A DNA stretch of 64,000 nt from Algoriphagus zhangzhouensis (lineage in GTDB: Bacteria > Bacteroidota > Bacteroidia > Cytophagales > Cyclobacteriaceae). The position numbers were made by a program, and so were the translations under genes. Positions within the stretch are counted from its first letter, which is position 1. Every line of letters starts with the position of its first letter. The notes beneath the pieces are model-generated. The model did not search any database. It saw only the letters and a list, made by a program, of their open reading frames with translations, and was not told where the DNA came from. The stretch is from the NCBI RefSeq assembly GCF_900148515.1, contig NZ_FRXN01000003.1:724757-788756 (forward strand), in the 5' to 3' direction. Below are positions 24,965 through 33,326 of this stretch, piece after piece.

Positions 24965-27706
24965 TTGTCTGAAAAGGCTCAATTTCCAAATTGGAAGATT
25001 GGGATATTCGTCATCTTGATTTCACTTTCTGCATTAGTAAGTAAAGCAGGAAAAAGTGAAGTCACAAAAGAAAGCATGATCCCCCATGTTTCCACTGAAT
25101 TTGCTGAACCCAAAATTGTTGGTCCGGACGCTCTTTGTGTTGTATTTGGCCAAGTAGTTGGAACCTATAGCGCGGGAGGTGATGTCGGTGATGTGTATGA
25201 TTGGACTGTTACCAACCCTGCTGGAGAGGTAATTTTGACTAGAAGTGGAGGAGAGCAACTAGAAACGATTCAAGTTGTGTTTTCTGAAATAGGCACTTAT
25301 ACCATTGCACTTCAAGTTAGGAGAGGAACAAATTTTAATTACTACCAAGAATCGAAATCAGTTGAAGTTCAAAAAGGGCCTCAACTAGCTTTGCTCCCTG
25401 ACTATCTACTTTGTGCTGGATCTGCAACTGTTCTCACCGCACTTGATCCATCAAGTAGTGATATATCAGAGTTCACCATAGAATGGAAAGATATCGATGG
25501 CAACCTTTTGGGAACTGGAAATGAATATCTCACCTATAGTGCAGGATACCATTTAGTCGAGCTTTATAGAACAGGAGCAAATGGGGCTCAGTCTTGTTTA
25601 ATCACTGGATCTACTTTTGTCGGTCCCCCTATTGATTTCGAGATTGAACTATCATCCACTACTTTTTGTGAAGGAGGAACCATCGAAGTAGGGTTAGACA
25701 CACCACTTACAGGGGACTGGTTTATCCAAAAAGGATTTACCGGTGCAAGGGAACTTGCAGGCCAAGGATTCGAAATTGAATTTGAATCAGAAGACCTAAG
25801 TGGCCCTGGACTTTATATTGTTACTTTTCAAACAACTTCCGAAGAATATCCTGATTGTATTTCAGAGAGATTTGTGGGCTTTGAATTATTGGAATCTCCT
25901 CAAGCAACTATCAGCATCACAGAACAACCGGATGATTGTGTTCTTACTAATGGGGCTTTTGATATTACCTTGAGTACCGATGTTGATGCTTTATATATCC
26001 CTGAATTAAACTATACTCAAGGTTCATTAAGTTCAGGGCAGTCCATATCCTTTCCTGATTTAGAGCCAAAGGTATATTCGGTGGTAATTGAAAAAGCGGG
26101 GTGTCAGACAACAACTCTGGTTCAACTAGATTCTAAAAATCCTCCAACATCCTCCAATCCTCCTAGCCAAACACCACCTACGATCACTACAACTGATGAG
26201 ACCTGTTCTCCAAATGGTGTGGTATCAGGCAATGTCAATGTCCAATTTGGTATTCCTATTTCAAATGGCACCTATAGAATTCTTGAAAAAGGCAGAGGAT
26301 TGACAGATTCTGGTGAAATACCCGCCAATGGAGAGTTTCAAGTAGAATTGAAAGACGGAAGTTATTTACTTGAAATAAATATCGATGGATGTACCTATCC
26401 CATTGAAGAAATAGAGATCGGAGATGCTCCTCAGGTTAACTTCACTGTCCCAGCCGAATTAAACATCTGTGAGACTTTTGTTTTAGAACCCGATACAGAT
26501 CAAGATATCAGTTTTACACTTACTTATCCAGACGGAACAGAAGAGTCCTTAAATTCCGGTCAGGCCTTCACCTTAACTGAAGAAGGAGAATACACCATAT
26601 TTGGTGAAGGAAATGGAAACAATGCAAACCTTTGCCCTAAAATTATTGAGTTTTCTGCCACCTTTTCTAAATCGATTTCATTCTCTCCCTATTTGGCAAT
26701 AGACAAATGCTTCGACCCAATCCGATTTAAAATTGAATTGCAAGGAATTTCCATCGAAGAAGCTAGTATCAGATGGTTTAATGATCAGGGAGATATTGTG
26801 GGGAGAGCACCTGAGTTTTATCCTGCAGGTGTTGGACTCTATTCTCTTCTAGTCCAGCCTTTAGCAAGTGGATATTGCCCGGTAGATCCTGTAGAGTTTG
26901 AGGTTGTAGCCCCGATCACCTCAGTGCCAATGAATATGGCGGCTACCAAAATCTGTCCTCTACCAAGTTTTGGGGTTGTCACTCTTACAACTGATGAGGA
27001 AGAAGTAGCAAATACGGAATGGATTTATTACGATTCATTAAATAACCGTCAGGAATTACCAGAGTTTTTAGGACAATTTGAAATAGAAGTAACAAACCCA
27101 GGAACCTATGAGGCGGTAGCTTATAATCAAATGGGATGCGAGATCGGTAGAAATCTAATTGCTGTTGAAGCCAGCACCTTGCTCACACCTCCACAATTAG
27201 ATGACACTTACGCTATTTGTTCAAAGAAAAACACCATGGAAGGCATCAATCCTGGTGATTACGAAAGCTATGAATGGTATTTTGAAAATGAGCTAGTTTC
27301 CACATCAAGTACCTATAAGCCTACACTTGTGGGTGAATATTCGTTGACCGTCACGACTATTGATGGATGCGTATTTACAGATTCTTTTACTACCTATGAT
27401 GCTTGTGATTTTCAAGTAGTATATCCTAATGCGATGGTTATTGGAGATTCAAATAGAAATTTTGGAGTAATAGTATCAGAAGGAGTGACAGAAGCAAGTC
27501 TGTATATTTTAAATAGACAAGGAGCTCTTATTTACCAAGAAGACACTCAGGAAATAGCCTATGAGACACCGATCCTACAATGGGATGGAATGATGCTCAA
27601 TGGAAAAAAAGTCCCATTGGGGACCTACGTGGTAGTTTTACTTTTGAGAAATCCAACCTATGGATTTGAGGAAAAGCTAACTGGCTCATTGTTAGTAATT
27701 GAATAG
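24965..27706 (+). CDS. T9SS type B surface protein 3 (913 aa)
   Basis: This shares the domain order of proteins 1 and 2: a first PKD-like domain from IVGPDALCVV, an ETCSPNGVVSGN domain near 400, and the shared module once (about 502-750, opening CETFVLEPDTDQD). A C-terminal type B domain is at about 816-913. That last domain is divergent: the usual N-R/Q-W-G is NRQG, although WDGMMLNGKKVPLGTY remains. Translation appears to start at TTG (24965), because the signal-like segment WKIGIFVILISLSALV lies upstream of the first ATG. A terminator separates it from yaaA but none was seen between it and protein 2. Likely surface-exposed; function unknown. Confidence 0.9.
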   Translation: MSEKAQFPNWKIGIFVILISLSALVSKAGKSEVTKESMIPHVSTEFAEPKIVGPDALCVVFGQVVGTYSAGGDVGDVYDWTVTNPAGEVILTRSGGEQLETIQVVFSEIGTYTIALQVRRGTNFNYYQESKSVEVQKGPQLALLPDYLLCAGSATVLTALDPSSSDISEFTIEWKDIDGNLLGTGNEYLTYSAGYHLVELYRTGANGAQSCLITGSTFVGPPIDFEIELSSTTFCEGGTIEVGLDTPLTGDWFIQKGFTGARELAGQGFEIEFESEDLSGPGLYIVTFQTTSEEYPDCISERFVGFELLESPQATISITEQPDDCVLTNGAFDITLSTDVDALYIPELNYTQGSLSSGQSISFPDLEPKVYSVVIEKAGCQTTTLVQLDSKNPPTSSNPPSQTPPTITTTDETCSPNGVVSGNVNVQFGIPISNGTYRILEKGRGLTDSGEIPANGEFQVELKDGSYLLEINIDGCTYPIEEIEIGDAPQVNFTVPAELNICETFVLEPDTDQDISFTLTYPDGTEESLNSGQAFTLTEEGEYTIFGEGNGNNANLCPKIIEFSATFSKSISFSPYLAIDKCFDPIRFKIELQGISIEEASIRWFNDQGDIVGRAPEFYPAGVGLYSLLVQPLASGYCPVDPVEFEVVAPITSVPMNMAATKICPLPSFGVVTLTTDEEEVANTEWIYYDSLNNRQELPEFLGQFEIEVTNPGTYEAVAYNQMGCEIGRNLIAVEASTLLTPPQLDDTYAICSKKNTMEGINPGDYESYEWYFENELVSTSSTYKPTLVGEYSLTVTTIDGCVFTDSFTTYDACDFQVVYPNAMVIGDSNRNFGVIVSEGVTEASLYILNRQGALIYQEDTQEIAYETPILQWDGMMLNGKKVPLGTYVVVLLLRNPTYGFEEKLTGSLLVIE

Positions 27707-27816
27707 GAACATTTTTAAAATTTACATTGGCGGAAAAGCCTGAATCCAATATTTTTCATATTTTCAACGGATTTAATCAACCGAAAATTCATTCCTAATC
27801 CAAAAAAACCTGTTCT

Positions 27817-29061
27817 ATGACGCAAGCCATTAATCGCAGTGCTCTTTTCAACGCCAGTTGTTTTGCGTTGATTACCACAGCATTCTCATTTAGTATTAGT
27901 GCCGGGACATTGAGATCCCTTGGTACTGACTTAGGTTATTCGGCCGAACAACTCGGCTTTATCAATTCACTTTGGTTCTTTGGCTTCCCTATCGCTATGA
28001 TTATTGGGGGGTTGGTATACCACTCCCTAGGTCCAAAGAAAATCATGAACATCGCTTTTCTTTCTCACTTTTTAGGTGCAGCCCTGACGCTTTATGCTAT
28101 CTATTTTGTGTCTGAATCAAGCTATGTTTTATTACTTGCCTCTAACTTGCTGATGGGAATCGGTTGCGGATGTACTGAAGCTGCTTGTAACCCAATGATT
28201 GCCGATATGTATACCGGAGAGAAAATGAATAAAATGCTAAACAGATTCCACATGTGGTTCCCAGGTGGAATTTTCGTAGGAGCCTTGCTTTCTGAGTTGA
28301 TGTCAACTCTTGGTTTCTCTTGGCAGTCCCAATTCTGGTTGATCCCTATCCCAGCATTGATTTATGCATTTTTGTTTAGAGGAAAAGCTTTCCCTCAATC
28401 AAGTGAAGAGCAGGCGGCATCTCTATCTGGAAATATCAAAGGAATGTTAACCCCATTGTTTTTCTTTATTTTCTGCTGCATGGCTTTGACAGCCATTACC
28501 GAATTCGGACCTCAAAAATGGACTGGTTTGATCATGGAAAGCTCTGGAGCTAAGCCTATGTTGATTTTGGCACTTACCACTGGTTTGATGGCCGTTTTAA
28601 GATTCTTCGGGGGGCCTGTCACCAATGCTTTAGGTCAAACTGGTGTCTTATTAGCAGGCGCGATTATCTCTACTTTAGGTATCTATTTATTCAGTACTCA
28701 AACTGGCGCTATGGCATACGTAGCTGCAATTTTCTTCGCTTTAGGTGTTGCTTTCTTCTGGCCAACCATGATTGGTTTTGTAGCTGCAAAAATCCCTAAG
28801 AGTGGAGCTCTTGGTATGTCAATCATCGGTGGTGTAGGTATGTTCTCTACAGCAATTTTCCAACCTTTCATTGGAAGCTGGATTGACAGTGACATTGCCG
28901 AGCAAAAGGCTTTGGGACTAACAGGCACTGAACTAGATTTGGCTGCAGGTCAAGCAACTCTATCTACCATGATGACTTTCCCAATGATTTTGATCGTGGC
29001 ATTTGTAATTCTCTTCTTCTGGCAAAAAGGTAAAAAACCAGAAGTAGCAGTTGCTCACTAA
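27817..29061 (+). CDS. MFS transporter (sugar-type, FHS-like)
   Basis: This 414-residue protein has about twelve hydrophobic segments in two halves, with a short loop RGKAFPQSSEEQ between them. The first half has LYNxG-like glycine-rich helices and the intracellular YHSLGPKKIMN loop. The overall look is of the fucose/glucose:H+ symporter (FHS) group or a related sugar MFS family, but the substrate cannot be read from the sequence. It stands alone between the type B cluster and a small lipoprotein gene on the other strand. A TTCG tetraloop terminator follows at 29068-29093. Confidence 0.88.
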   Translation: MTQAINRSALFNASCFALITTAFSFSISAGTLRSLGTDLGYSAEQLGFINSLWFFGFPIAMIIGGLVYHSLGPKKIMNIAFLSHFLGAALTLYAIYFVSESSYVLLLASNLLMGIGCGCTEAACNPMIADMYTGEKMNKMLNRFHMWFPGGIFVGALLSELMSTLGFSWQSQFWLIPIPALIYAFLFRGKAFPQSSEEQAASLSGNIKGMLTPLFFFIFCCMALTAITEFGPQKWTGLIMESSGAKPMLILALTTGLMAVLRFFGGPVTNALGQTGVLLAGAIISTLGIYLFSTQTGAMAYVAAIFFALGVAFFWPTMIGFVAAKIPKSGALGMSIIGGVGMFSTAIFQPFIGSWIDSDIAEQKALGLTGTELDLAAGQATLSTMMTFPMILIVAFVILFFWQKGKKPEVAVAH

Positions 29062-29067
29062 AATATT

Positions 29068-29093
29068 AAAGCAGCCTTCGGGCTGCTTTTTTT
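29068..29093 (+). terminator. Intrinsic terminator with TTCG tetraloop
   Basis: AAAGCAGCC (29068-29076) pairs with GGCTGCTTT (29081-29089) around a TTCG loop and is followed by TTTTTTT. It lies between convergent genes and could serve the minus-strand lipoprotein gene weakly as well. Confidence 0.9.
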
Positions 29094-29106
29094 ATGTATT
29101 TTTTTT

Positions 29107-29367
29107 CTAAGGGCAGGAATAGCTTTCGTATTCATCTTTTTCCAAAGACCAAATTTTATCATCATCATCTCGATAAGTCAAGGTCTCTGTTCTAATAGAA
29201 ACTTCAATCGTGTGATTAGTTTCTACCACTCCTCCTCCATTGGCTAAAACTATCGTACAAGGACCTTCAAACTTCTGAATGTCTTTTATTCCTATGTCTT
29301 GTAGCCAACTTTCGCAAGAAGTCAATGAAAGTGCGACAAAAAGGATGAGTCCGTATTTAAGTTTCAT
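29107..29367 (-). CDS. Small lipoprotein of unknown function
   Basis: This 86-residue protein starts MKLKYGLILFVALSLTSC, a clean lipoprotein signal with the Cys at 18. The mature part is short, hydrophilic and acidic, ending with a cysteine (YESYSCP), and shows no known domain. I chose this start (29367) over an upstream one that would extend the frame to 29547. The longer frame has an improbable leader, and it would overlap the start of the divergent DsrE-like gene. It could be a stress- or host-specific envelope protein; no function is assigned. Confidence 0.6.
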   Translation of the reverse strand: MKLKYGLILFVALSLTSCESWLQDIGIKDIQKFEGPCTIVLANGGGVVETNHTIEVSIRTETLTYRDDDDKIWSLEKDEYESYSCP

Positions 29368-29533
29368 TAGCCATGGAATAATCAGACTAATGTAAACTAT
29401 ACATTTCAAAAGAGGAAGCTTAAGCTCTTCAACCTCACCAAATTTCCAATCAAAAGTTCTCCACTCACATTTTTTAATCGAATCTACCTCTCCTATCCAA
29501 TTCTCCTTAAATTGAATGTAAATCTTGAATACT

Positions 29534-29968
29534 ATGAAAAAATACACATTTCTTCTCCTCGCTTTTTGCTTTGTATCTGTCTCAACTGCATTTAGTCAGA
29601 CTGTCATTAAAGAACAAACAATCTCAGACCTAAATAAAAATCCAAATTATGCCTTTGGAGTCCGAGACGCCGATGGATTTAACAGCGCATTAGGAATGTT
29701 TGATGCTCTTTCTGAGAATGGAGTCTCAATTGAAAATTTCGAAATAGTTGTAAAAGGACCTATTGTGAAAGAGTTGGTAAAAGGCTCTGAAATGGAAAAG
29801 CAGTTTCAGAAATACAAGTCCAAAGTCAAAGTAAGTATCTGTAGCATTGCTATGAAGAGACTGAATGTTTCAGAAGAAGAATTATTTGATGGATTGGATA
29901 TAGCAGAGTCTTACTCCATTAGACTTTTACAGCTTCAAGCACTGGGATATAGCTACTTAATCTATTAG
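29534..29968 (+). CDS. DsrE-like domain protein, exported
   Basis: This 144-residue protein has a signal peptide (1-22, STAFSQ). The mature part has the DsrE/DsrF-like fold seen in proteins annotated as intracellular sulfur oxidation or hydrogen-peroxide-linked. Recognisable segments are the central ALSENGVSIENFEIVVKGP and the C-terminal CSIAMKRLNVSEEELFDG. Family members bind sulfur carriers through Cys; C119-type Cys is present in SICSIAMK, but a reaction cannot be asserted. The ATG at 29534 is preferred over an in-frame TTG at 29525. The gene is divergent from the small lipoprotein gene and ends before tRNA-Arg. Confidence 0.75.
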   Translation: MKKYTFLLLAFCFVSVSTAFSQTVIKEQTISDLNKNPNYAFGVRDADGFNSALGMFDALSENGVSIENFEIVVKGPIVKELVKGSEMEKQFQKYKSKVKVSICSIAMKRLNVSEEELFDGLDIAESYSIRLLQLQALGYSYLIY

Positions 29969-29986
29969 CCGATTAAAAATTGAAGC

Positions 29987-30021
29987 AAAAAAAAGCCCAC
30001 CTTTTTGCAAAGATGGGCTTT
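29987..30021 (-). terminator. Terminator of tRNA-Arg
   Basis: On the minus strand, AAAGCCCA (from 30021) pairs with TGGGCTTT (29999 side), enclosing a smaller CTTT/AAAG stem, and TTTTTTTT follows down to 29987. It lies two bases past the tRNA 3' end. The + strand reading would also serve the DsrE-like gene. Confidence 0.85.
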
Positions 30022-30022
30022 G

Positions 30023-30096
30023 TGACCTCGTCAGGATTCAAACCTGAAACCTCTTGAGCCGTAATCAAGTGCTCTATTCAGTTGAGCTACGAGGCC
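30023..30096 (-). tRNA. tRNA-Arg (ACG)
   Basis: This is a 74-base cloverleaf. The acceptor GGCCTCG pairs with CGAGGTC (one G-U), the anticodon stem CTTGA/TCAAG holds loop TTACGGC with anticodon ACG, and the T arm is TCAGG/CCTGA. The discriminator is A, and CCA is not encoded. Anticodon A34 should be edited to inosine by TadA. A textbook promoter lies at 30108-30138 and a terminator at 29987-30021, so it is an independent unit. Confidence 0.97.
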
Positions 30097-30107
30097 GAAT
30101 TGGTCTG

Positions 30108-30138
30108 CAAAGGTACCTATAAATCGAATTATTCCAAA
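30108..30138 (-). promoter_or_regulatory. Promoter of tRNA-Arg (TTTG-N19-TACCTTTG)
   Basis: Read on the minus strand, TTTG (30138-30135) is followed by 19 bases and then TACCTTTG (30115-30108). This is a perfect match to the Bacteroidota housekeeping consensus TTTG-N19-TAnnTTTG. The tRNA begins 12 bases further on. It is strong support for the phylum assignment. Confidence 0.8.
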
Positions 30139-30236
30139 TATTAGTTGCAAGGTTTTTTTATTTGCAACCTTCTACCCTGATTTTCAGCCTTAAGAATTAT
30201 TAAGACTAAAAGCGGGTTTATTCCTGTAGGATTTTC

Positions 30237-30244
30237 TATTTTTG
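30237..30244 (+). promoter_or_regulatory. Candidate -7 element for the outer-membrane barrel gene
   Basis: TATTTTTG matches TAnnTTTG and lies 33 bp before the ATG at 30277. No TTG at -33 spacing was found. Confidence 0.35.
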
Positions 30245-30276
30245 CCCGCACTAGCACGTAATTAAGCATTCTTTTA

Positions 30277-31023
30277 ATGAAAAAAATATTCACCTTCCTA
30301 CTCGCATTTTCATTAGTTCAATTAGCATTTGCTCAGGAAGAAGCCAAAAGTCCTAAGACTCCAATTGGAGGCCGACCTAATATTCCTTCTGATTTGAAAA
30401 TTGAATTTGGATTCAATGTCCTCAACAATAGACCTGAAGACATGGGAACCAACTTTTTCGGATCAAGATCTTTGAACGTATACTATCAGCATCCTATCAA
30501 TATCTTCGGCGCTACCTCTGGTTTTACTTTGGATCCAGGTGTTGGCTTTGGAACTGATAAATGGTCATTTCAAGAAACAATGAACCTTTTCAACGATGCA
30601 GAGAAAGGAACAGATGCAAGTGATTTCCTTGATTTGTCTGACGTATATGGAGATGGCCTTTCTGTAGACTACAATAAGTTCGCATTGAATTATTTTGAAA
30701 TTCCTGTGGACTTGGTTTATCACGTGAACAAGGCTAACTACACAAAAGGGTTTAGAGTAAGTGTCGGAGGTAAAGTTGGAATTCTTTATGATGCTCATAC
30801 CAAAATCAAATTCACTGATAATGATGGCCTAGAAAGAAAGATCAAAGAATCCCAGAACTATGGTTTGGAGAAAATTCGATATGGATTGACTTTCAAAGCT
30901 GGTACTCCAGGATTCTATGTATGGAGTTATTTCGGATTGAATAATGTATTCCAATCAGGTATGGGACCTGTAGAAAACCAAGCAAAGCAGATTAGCTTTG
31001 GAGTAGCTGTGAATCTATTCTAA
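30277..31023 (+). CDS. Outer-membrane beta-barrel protein, unknown function
   Basis: This 248-residue protein has a signal peptide (1-19, AFAQ) followed by alternating aromatic/polar strands (LKIEFGFNVLN, RSLNVYYQHP, KFALNYFEIPVDLVYHV) and a C-terminal strand ending in Phe (ISFGVAVNLF). This is the pattern of a small outer-membrane barrel. I do not recognise a specific family beyond the Bacteroidota outer-membrane beta-barrel group. It has its own -7-like element and a terminator at 31047-31078. It is convergent with the PAP2-like gene. Confidence 0.75.
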   Translation: MKKIFTFLLAFSLVQLAFAQEEAKSPKTPIGGRPNIPSDLKIEFGFNVLNNRPEDMGTNFFGSRSLNVYYQHPINIFGATSGFTLDPGVGFGTDKWSFQETMNLFNDAEKGTDASDFLDLSDVYGDGLSVDYNKFALNYFEIPVDLVYHVNKANYTKGFRVSVGGKVGILYDAHTKIKFTDNDGLERKIKESQNYGLEKIRYGLTFKAGTPGFYVWSYFGLNNVFQSGMGPVENQAKQISFGVAVNLF

Positions 31024-31046
31024 AAAGAAATAAAGATTGATATTTG

Positions 31047-31078
31047 AAATCCAGGCTGAAAAGTCTGGATTTTTTTTT
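31047..31078 (+). terminator. Intrinsic terminator with GAAA tetraloop
   Basis: AAATCCAGGCT (31047-31057) pairs with AGTCTGGATTT (31062-31072; one G-U) around GAAA, and the T-run reaches 31078. It lies between convergent genes. Confidence 0.9.
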
Positions 31079-31697
31079 ATCCCCAAATCCAAAGAAATCC
31101 TATCAAACAGGAAATAAACCCATAGGCAAAGCCGACATACACTTCAACAGGCTTATGGGCATCTAAAAGCAATCTGGAAGAACCTACAATCCCACACAGC
31201 ATCAGTGCACCCAAAAGTGGGTACAAAGCAGAAAAATTAGGAAAGTACATCCCCAACACCACTACCAATGCCAACAACCCACCTACACCAGTCATATGTG
31301 CTGACATTTTCCAAAAGAAAGTAACAATTGTAAGCACCACCACGACAGCTGTCATAATGGCCAAAGATTGCCAAAGAATGGGATCAAGCTCAGTCATTTG
31401 ATACATGAAATAGACTGTCATCAGGTAATAGATTGATATGACTGAAAAAGGAATCAATCTATCCTTTAAATCTATCATGTGTAAGCTTTTAACGGTCCCA
31501 CTTACCCGAAGACCAATTACTGTAATCATTGGAATAGCTAAAGTGGAAAGTGAAACCAAATAAAAAATCCTTGATTTGAACTCTTGCGGTATACTACTCG
31601 CCTCAGGTACTCCAAATAATATCAAGGCGAAACCTAAGGCAGGAATTACTAATGGTTGAAAAATTACCGATATAATCTGAGCTAAAAATCTCGCCAC
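31077..31697 (-). CDS. PAP2-like membrane phosphatase-family protein
   Basis: This 206-residue protein has about six hydrophobic segments. Two segments recall the PAP2/lipid phosphate phosphatase core: MSAHMTGVGG (near 131-140) and SSRLLLDAHKPVEVYVG (near 173-189). The family motifs are SGH and SRxxxxxHxxxDxxxG. Catalytic residues are only partly conserved, so it may be an inactive relative or a lipid-handling protein. It starts with GTG whose G is the last base of the rpoN TAG stop (TAGTG), implying coupled translation. Function unassigned. Confidence 0.65.
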   Translation of the reverse strand: MARFLAQIISVIFQPLVIPALGFALILFGVPEASSIPQEFKSRIFYLVSLSTLAIPMITVIGLRVSGTVKSLHMIDLKDRLIPFSVISIYYLMTVYFMYQMTELDPILWQSLAIMTAVVVVLTIVTFFWKMSAHMTGVGGLLALVVVLGMYFPNFSALYPLLGALMLCGIVGSSRLLLDAHKPVEVYVGFAYGFISCLIGFLWIWG

Positions 31698-33151
31698 TAC
31701 AATTCTTTTCTTAATCTGGCAACCGGGATTTGTAACTGCTCTCTGTACTTAGCCACTGTTCTTCTGGCGATATTGTAGCCCTTTTTGTTCAGCATTTTCA
31801 CCAACTTATCATCAGAAAGAGGCTTCTTCTTATCCTCTTCATCCACCATTCCTTGAAGCACAGATTTCACCTCTCTATTACTTACATCTTCGCCACTGTC
31901 GGTAGATATACCTTCAGAGAAAAAGTATTTCAATGGATAAACCCCAAATTCAGTTTGAATTGCCTTACTATTTGCCACTCTAGAAACAGTAGAAATATCC
32001 ATATCGATTTTTTCGGCAATATCTTTCAAAATCATAGGGCGAAGGTTGGTCTCATCACCATCTAAAAAGAAATCTTTTTGATACTGGAGAATCGCCTCCA
32101 TGGTACGCAACAAAGTGTTTTGTCTTTGCTTGATGGCATCTATAAACCATTTTGCGGCATCTAGCTTTTGCTTAACAAAAGTGACTGTGTCTTTCAGCTT
32201 TTTATCTTTTTTGTCAGACTTATCATAAGCATCAAACATATCCGCATAAGACCTAGAAATTCTAAGTTCAGGAGCATTTTTGGAATTCAAACTGATTTCC
32301 AATTTTCCAGAATTATTGGTCAGAATAAAATCTGGAATGATGTATTGTGTTCGAACCAAGCCATCTGAGATACCTCCTGGCTTAGGATTCAATTTTGTGA
32401 TCAGATTAACAGCATCTTTGGTTTCTTCCTCTGTCAATTCGCATTTCCTCTGAATTTTGGAATAATGCTTCTTAGTAAATTCTTCAAAGCAATCATGAAG
32501 AATTCTAAGCGCATGAAGAATCACAGGATCATCTGGATGCTCTTTTCTCTCCAATTGCAAGATCAGGCATTCCTGAAGATTACGAGAGGCGATACCGGCT
32601 GGATCAAATGACTGGATCTTTCTTAAGATTTCTTCTAACTCATCGATGTCTGTCTCTATATTTTGAGAAAAAGCCAAATCATTGATGATAGCTTCCAAAT
32701 CTCTACGGATATAGCCATCATTCTCTATACTTCCAATTAATTGCTGGCCGATGATTTTTTGTCGTTCATCCAGCTTCAAATAATTCAATTGTTGAATTAG
32801 CTGCTCATGCAGTGAGGCCTGAGAAGAAATGGGGATTTCACGATCCTCTTCATCAGAATTATAGTTCCCATCACCTTGCATCTTATACCCACCATACTCA
32901 TCATCCAGATATTCATCCAAATTAATATCTCTATCATCTGTAGGGACATCATCTTCATAGCTATCCTCAAACTCTTCCTGAGTAGACTCTTCTTTCTCTT
33001 CTCTACCTTCTTCCAAAGCTGGATTCACCTCTAATTCTTCCTCAATTCTTGCATCCAATTCGGCTGTAGGAACCTGCAACAGCTTGATAAATTGGATCTG
33101 TTGAGGGGAAAGCTTCTGTGAAAGTGACTGACTAAGATGTAGCTTTTGCAT
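31697..33151 (-). CDS. rpoN: RNA polymerase sigma-54 factor
   Basis: This 484-residue protein has the full RpoN layout. The N-terminal activator-interacting region contains LSQKLSPQQIQFIKLLQVP (about 7-25). A very acidic linker lies near 45-100, followed by the core-binding region. The DNA-binding C-terminus carries the RpoN box ARRTVAKYRE (462-471). Sigma-54 needs AAA+ activators, none of which is in this window. The 5' leader holds a -7-like element (33219-33226) and a hairpin that starts near the predicted transcript start. The downstream PAP2-like gene overlaps its stop by one base. Confidence 0.98.
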   Translation of the reverse strand: MQKLHLSQSLSQKLSPQQIQFIKLLQVPTAELDARIEEELEVNPALEEGREEKEESTQEEFEDSYEDDVPTDDRDINLDEYLDDEYGGYKMQGDGNYNSDEEDREIPISSQASLHEQLIQQLNYLKLDERQKIIGQQLIGSIENDGYIRRDLEAIINDLAFSQNIETDIDELEEILRKIQSFDPAGIASRNLQECLILQLERKEHPDDPVILHALRILHDCFEEFTKKHYSKIQRKCELTEEETKDAVNLITKLNPKPGGISDGLVRTQYIIPDFILTNNSGKLEISLNSKNAPELRISRSYADMFDAYDKSDKKDKKLKDTVTFVKQKLDAAKWFIDAIKQRQNTLLRTMEAILQYQKDFFLDGDETNLRPMILKDIAEKIDMDISTVSRVANSKAIQTEFGVYPLKYFFSEGISTDSGEDVSNREVKSVLQGMVDEEDKKKPLSDDKLVKMLNKKGYNIARRTVAKYREQLQIPVARLRKEL

Positions 33152-33189
33152 GTATGATTGAGTAAAACCTGCAATTTGGGTTCAAAAAA

Positions 33190-33211
33190 GGCCTTTTCTC
33201 ATGAAAAAGCC
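33190..33211 (-). other. Leader hairpin with U-tract upstream of rpoN
   Basis: On the minus strand GGGCTTTTTC and GAGAAAAGGCC can fold (with small bulges) around ATGA, and TTTTTT follows (33184-33189). It lies about 33 bases before the rpoN start and close to the predicted transcript start. It is either an attenuator or a 5' stabilising hairpin. Flanking TTGGGTTCA (33176-33184) and TGAACTCAA (33213-33221) nearly match as an outer pair. Confidence 0.4.
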
Positions 33212-33218
33212 CTGAACT

Positions 33219-33226
33219 CAAAGTTA
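33219..33226 (-). promoter_or_regulatory. Candidate -7 element of rpoN
   Basis: On the minus strand this reads TAACTTTG, a full match to TAnnTTTG. There is no TTG at the usual -33 spacing. Predicted transcript start is near 33212. Confidence 0.4.
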
Positions 33227-33326
33227 GGAAAAACGAGCAAATTTTTGATAAAAAGGTGATTTAATCGTTTTTTTGCAAACTATAAAAAATAGTCGCTCTG
33301 CGCTGTTTTAAACTTTATTCGAAATC

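Noticed and set aside
29368-29547. N-terminal extension of the small lipoprotein gene
   Set aside because: The internal start gives a clean lipoprotein signal; the extension lacks support and overlaps the DsrE-like gene start.
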